6,159 bases of DNA. It comes from Nitrospinota bacterium. Lineage in GTDB: Bacteria > Nitrospinota > Nitrospinia > UBA9942. Location: assembly GCA_016200365.1 (NCBI GenBank), contig JACQEW010000151.1, positions 1 through 6,159 on the forward strand, read 5' to 3'. The translations under genes and the position numbers were made by a program. Below, one piece after another: positions 5,582-6,159 of this stretch (positions within the stretch are counted from its first letter, which is position 1; every line of letters begins with the position of its first letter). The notes under the pieces were generated by a model, which was given only the letters and a program-made list of their open reading frames with translations, had not been told where the DNA came from and did no database searches.

Positions 5582-5825
5582 ATCGCGACCTCCTTGCCGG
5601 ATAAACGGTTATAACATACTTTTTTTCAGGCAACACTTCGTAAACAACTCTAAGAACATGTGTATCATCAAATCCCTTTTGGGCAATTAATCTATCGTTA
5701 TACCCTACATCTATTCTATCAGGCGACCTGACAACATTCTCAACAATTTCTTTTGACACATCTATGCCGTGAGACCTCAATATCTCAATTTTCAGTAATG
5801 AATGAGGGCTAAATTCAATCAGCAT
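5568..5825 (-). CDS. DUF4258 family protein, probable toxin
   Basis: This 85-residue protein matches the DUF4258 layout: an initial FSPHSLLKIEILRSHGIDVSKE (about 5-26) with the conserved histidine (H8) and the R-x-H-G-I-turn, VVRSPDRID (31-39), and two strands VLRVVYEV (57-64) and KKYVITVYPARRSRY (68-82). DUF4258 proteins are considered RelE-like or ribonuclease-like toxins because of their short size, basic end and gene partners; catalysis has not been shown for this one. It precedes and overlaps the DUF2283 gene by 14 bp, so the order is toxin first, as in HigBA-type modules. The ATG at 5825 has a modest GAGAG site four bases upstream (5830-5834). The gene begins 75 bp after the nucleotidyltransferase stop on the same strand. 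Confidence 0.8.
   Translation of the reverse strand: MLIEFSPHSLLKIEILRSHGIDVSKEIVENVVRSPDRIDVGYNDRLIAQKGFDDTHVLRVVYEVLPEKKYVITVYPARRSRYEKN
5589..5594 (-). promoter_or_regulatory. Shine-Dalgarno of the DUF2283 gene, inside the DUF4258 gene
   Basis: On the minus strand this reads AGGAGG, seven bases before the ATG at 5579-5581. Because it is embedded in the last codons of the upstream gene, the antitoxin candidate can be translated at a higher rate than the toxin candidate from the same message. Confidence 0.85.
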
Positions 5826-5900
5826 AAATCTCTCAGTTCTCTATTAATAAACCGTTCCTTCAATCATGTCAGGCTGAATTGTTAAAACCTTATAGTTAAT
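5826..5900. other. 75-bp spacer between nucleotidyltransferase and DUF4258 genes
   Basis: AT-rich and without a gene. It may carry a promoter for the DUF4258/DUF2283 pair; on the minus strand TTTAACA-like and TTTATTAAT-like tracts are present, but their spacing is poor and I do not call a promoter. Confidence 0.4.
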
Positions 5901-6159
5901 TTACTTTTTCAATATTGTCTTTCCTGTTTTCTTTATCTCCTCAGCTAACATTCCACCGTTGTAAAAATCTTCTGGTCTGAAGGGAATTGGTTCTATTCTG
6001 CTGTCTATCTTTCTTCTCAGAGGTATAATTCTCCGACGGTCATCAAATCTATCACCTGTAAAGTCAAGTGATACCAATGCAATATCTATATCACTCTCCT
6101 CTCTGGCTGTTCCTTTTACTTGAGAGCCAAAGATTATTGCCTCGCTTATCTTAATATTA
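5901..6159 (-). CDS. Minimal nucleotidyltransferase (MNT) domain protein, C-terminal 85 residues (start outside window)
   Basis: The minus-strand frame runs open from the window edge to TAA at 5901-5903, giving 85 residues. The catalytic signature of the polymerase-beta-like nucleotidyltransferases is clear: G-S-Q-V-K-G-T-A-R-E-E-S-D-I-D (6084-6128), the GS-x10-D-x-D layout with two metal-binding aspartates. A candidate third acidic residue is the glutamate in SRIEPIPF further on, and the EEIKKTGKTIL ending is typical of the family. Short MNT proteins usually pair with a HEPN-domain protein as a toxin-antitoxin system in which the MNT member adds AMP to the HEPN ribonuclease. No HEPN gene lies downstream here; it could lie upstream, outside the window, or be absent. 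The gene is followed by the DUF4258/DUF2283 pair on the same strand. The N-terminal strand and helix before the GS motif are cut off. Confidence 0.85.
   Translation of the reverse strand, partial: NIKISEAIIFGSQVKGTAREESDIDIALVSLDFTGDRFDDRRRIIPLRRKIDSRIEPIPFRPEDFYNGGMLAEEIKKTGKTILKK

Overview
This is a 6.2 kb bacterial window of moderate to low GC, seen by eye. The genes are short-spaced and at least four different structured repeats sit at gene ends or inside a gene. Long palindromic repeats, an HmuY-family protein, a response regulator with an AraC-type output and small toxin-antitoxin-like genes together suggest an environmental Gram-negative lineage of the Nitrospirota or Deltaproteobacteria type. 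That placement is an inference with low confidence; no rRNA, tRNA or taxonomic marker is present.

Layout from left to right. The window opens inside a plus-strand gene (1-1686) for the C-terminal, target-recognition half of an N-6 adenine DNA methyltransferase or methylase-restriction fusion. A short repeat unit has been absorbed in frame near its 3' end. Positions 1684-1818 hold a 135-bp fold-back element with 20-bp inverted ends and four internal hairpins. The methylase and the convergent gene on the other side both stop inside its arms. On the minus strand follow a membrane-anchored HmuY-family protein (1803-2462) and, just upstream of it, a 64-residue cysteine-rich protein (2488-2682); these two form a likely operon. 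An imperfect palindrome with GTGAAA-type repeats (2698-2814) then separates them from a response regulator with a CheY-like receiver and an AraC-type DNA-binding domain (2813-3574, minus).

A 389-bp stretch without a gene (3575-3963) carries GC-rich inverted repeats. It is followed by a complete AlgC-type phosphomannomutase/phosphoglucomutase (3964-5331, minus), which supplies sugar-1-phosphates for nucleotide-sugar and surface polysaccharide synthesis. Upstream of it on the same strand lie an overlapping DUF4258/DUF2283 pair (5568-5825 and 5372-5581), which looks like a toxin-antitoxin module, and the 3' part of a minimal nucleotidyltransferase (5901 to the window end), another family typical of toxin-antitoxin modules. 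The last four minus-strand genes are close enough to be co-transcribed.

I see no complete new defence system. The most unusual items are the fold-back element whose arms supply both flanking stop codons, the in-frame repeat in the methylase, the hexamer-based palindrome, and the small Cys-rich protein paired with HmuY.
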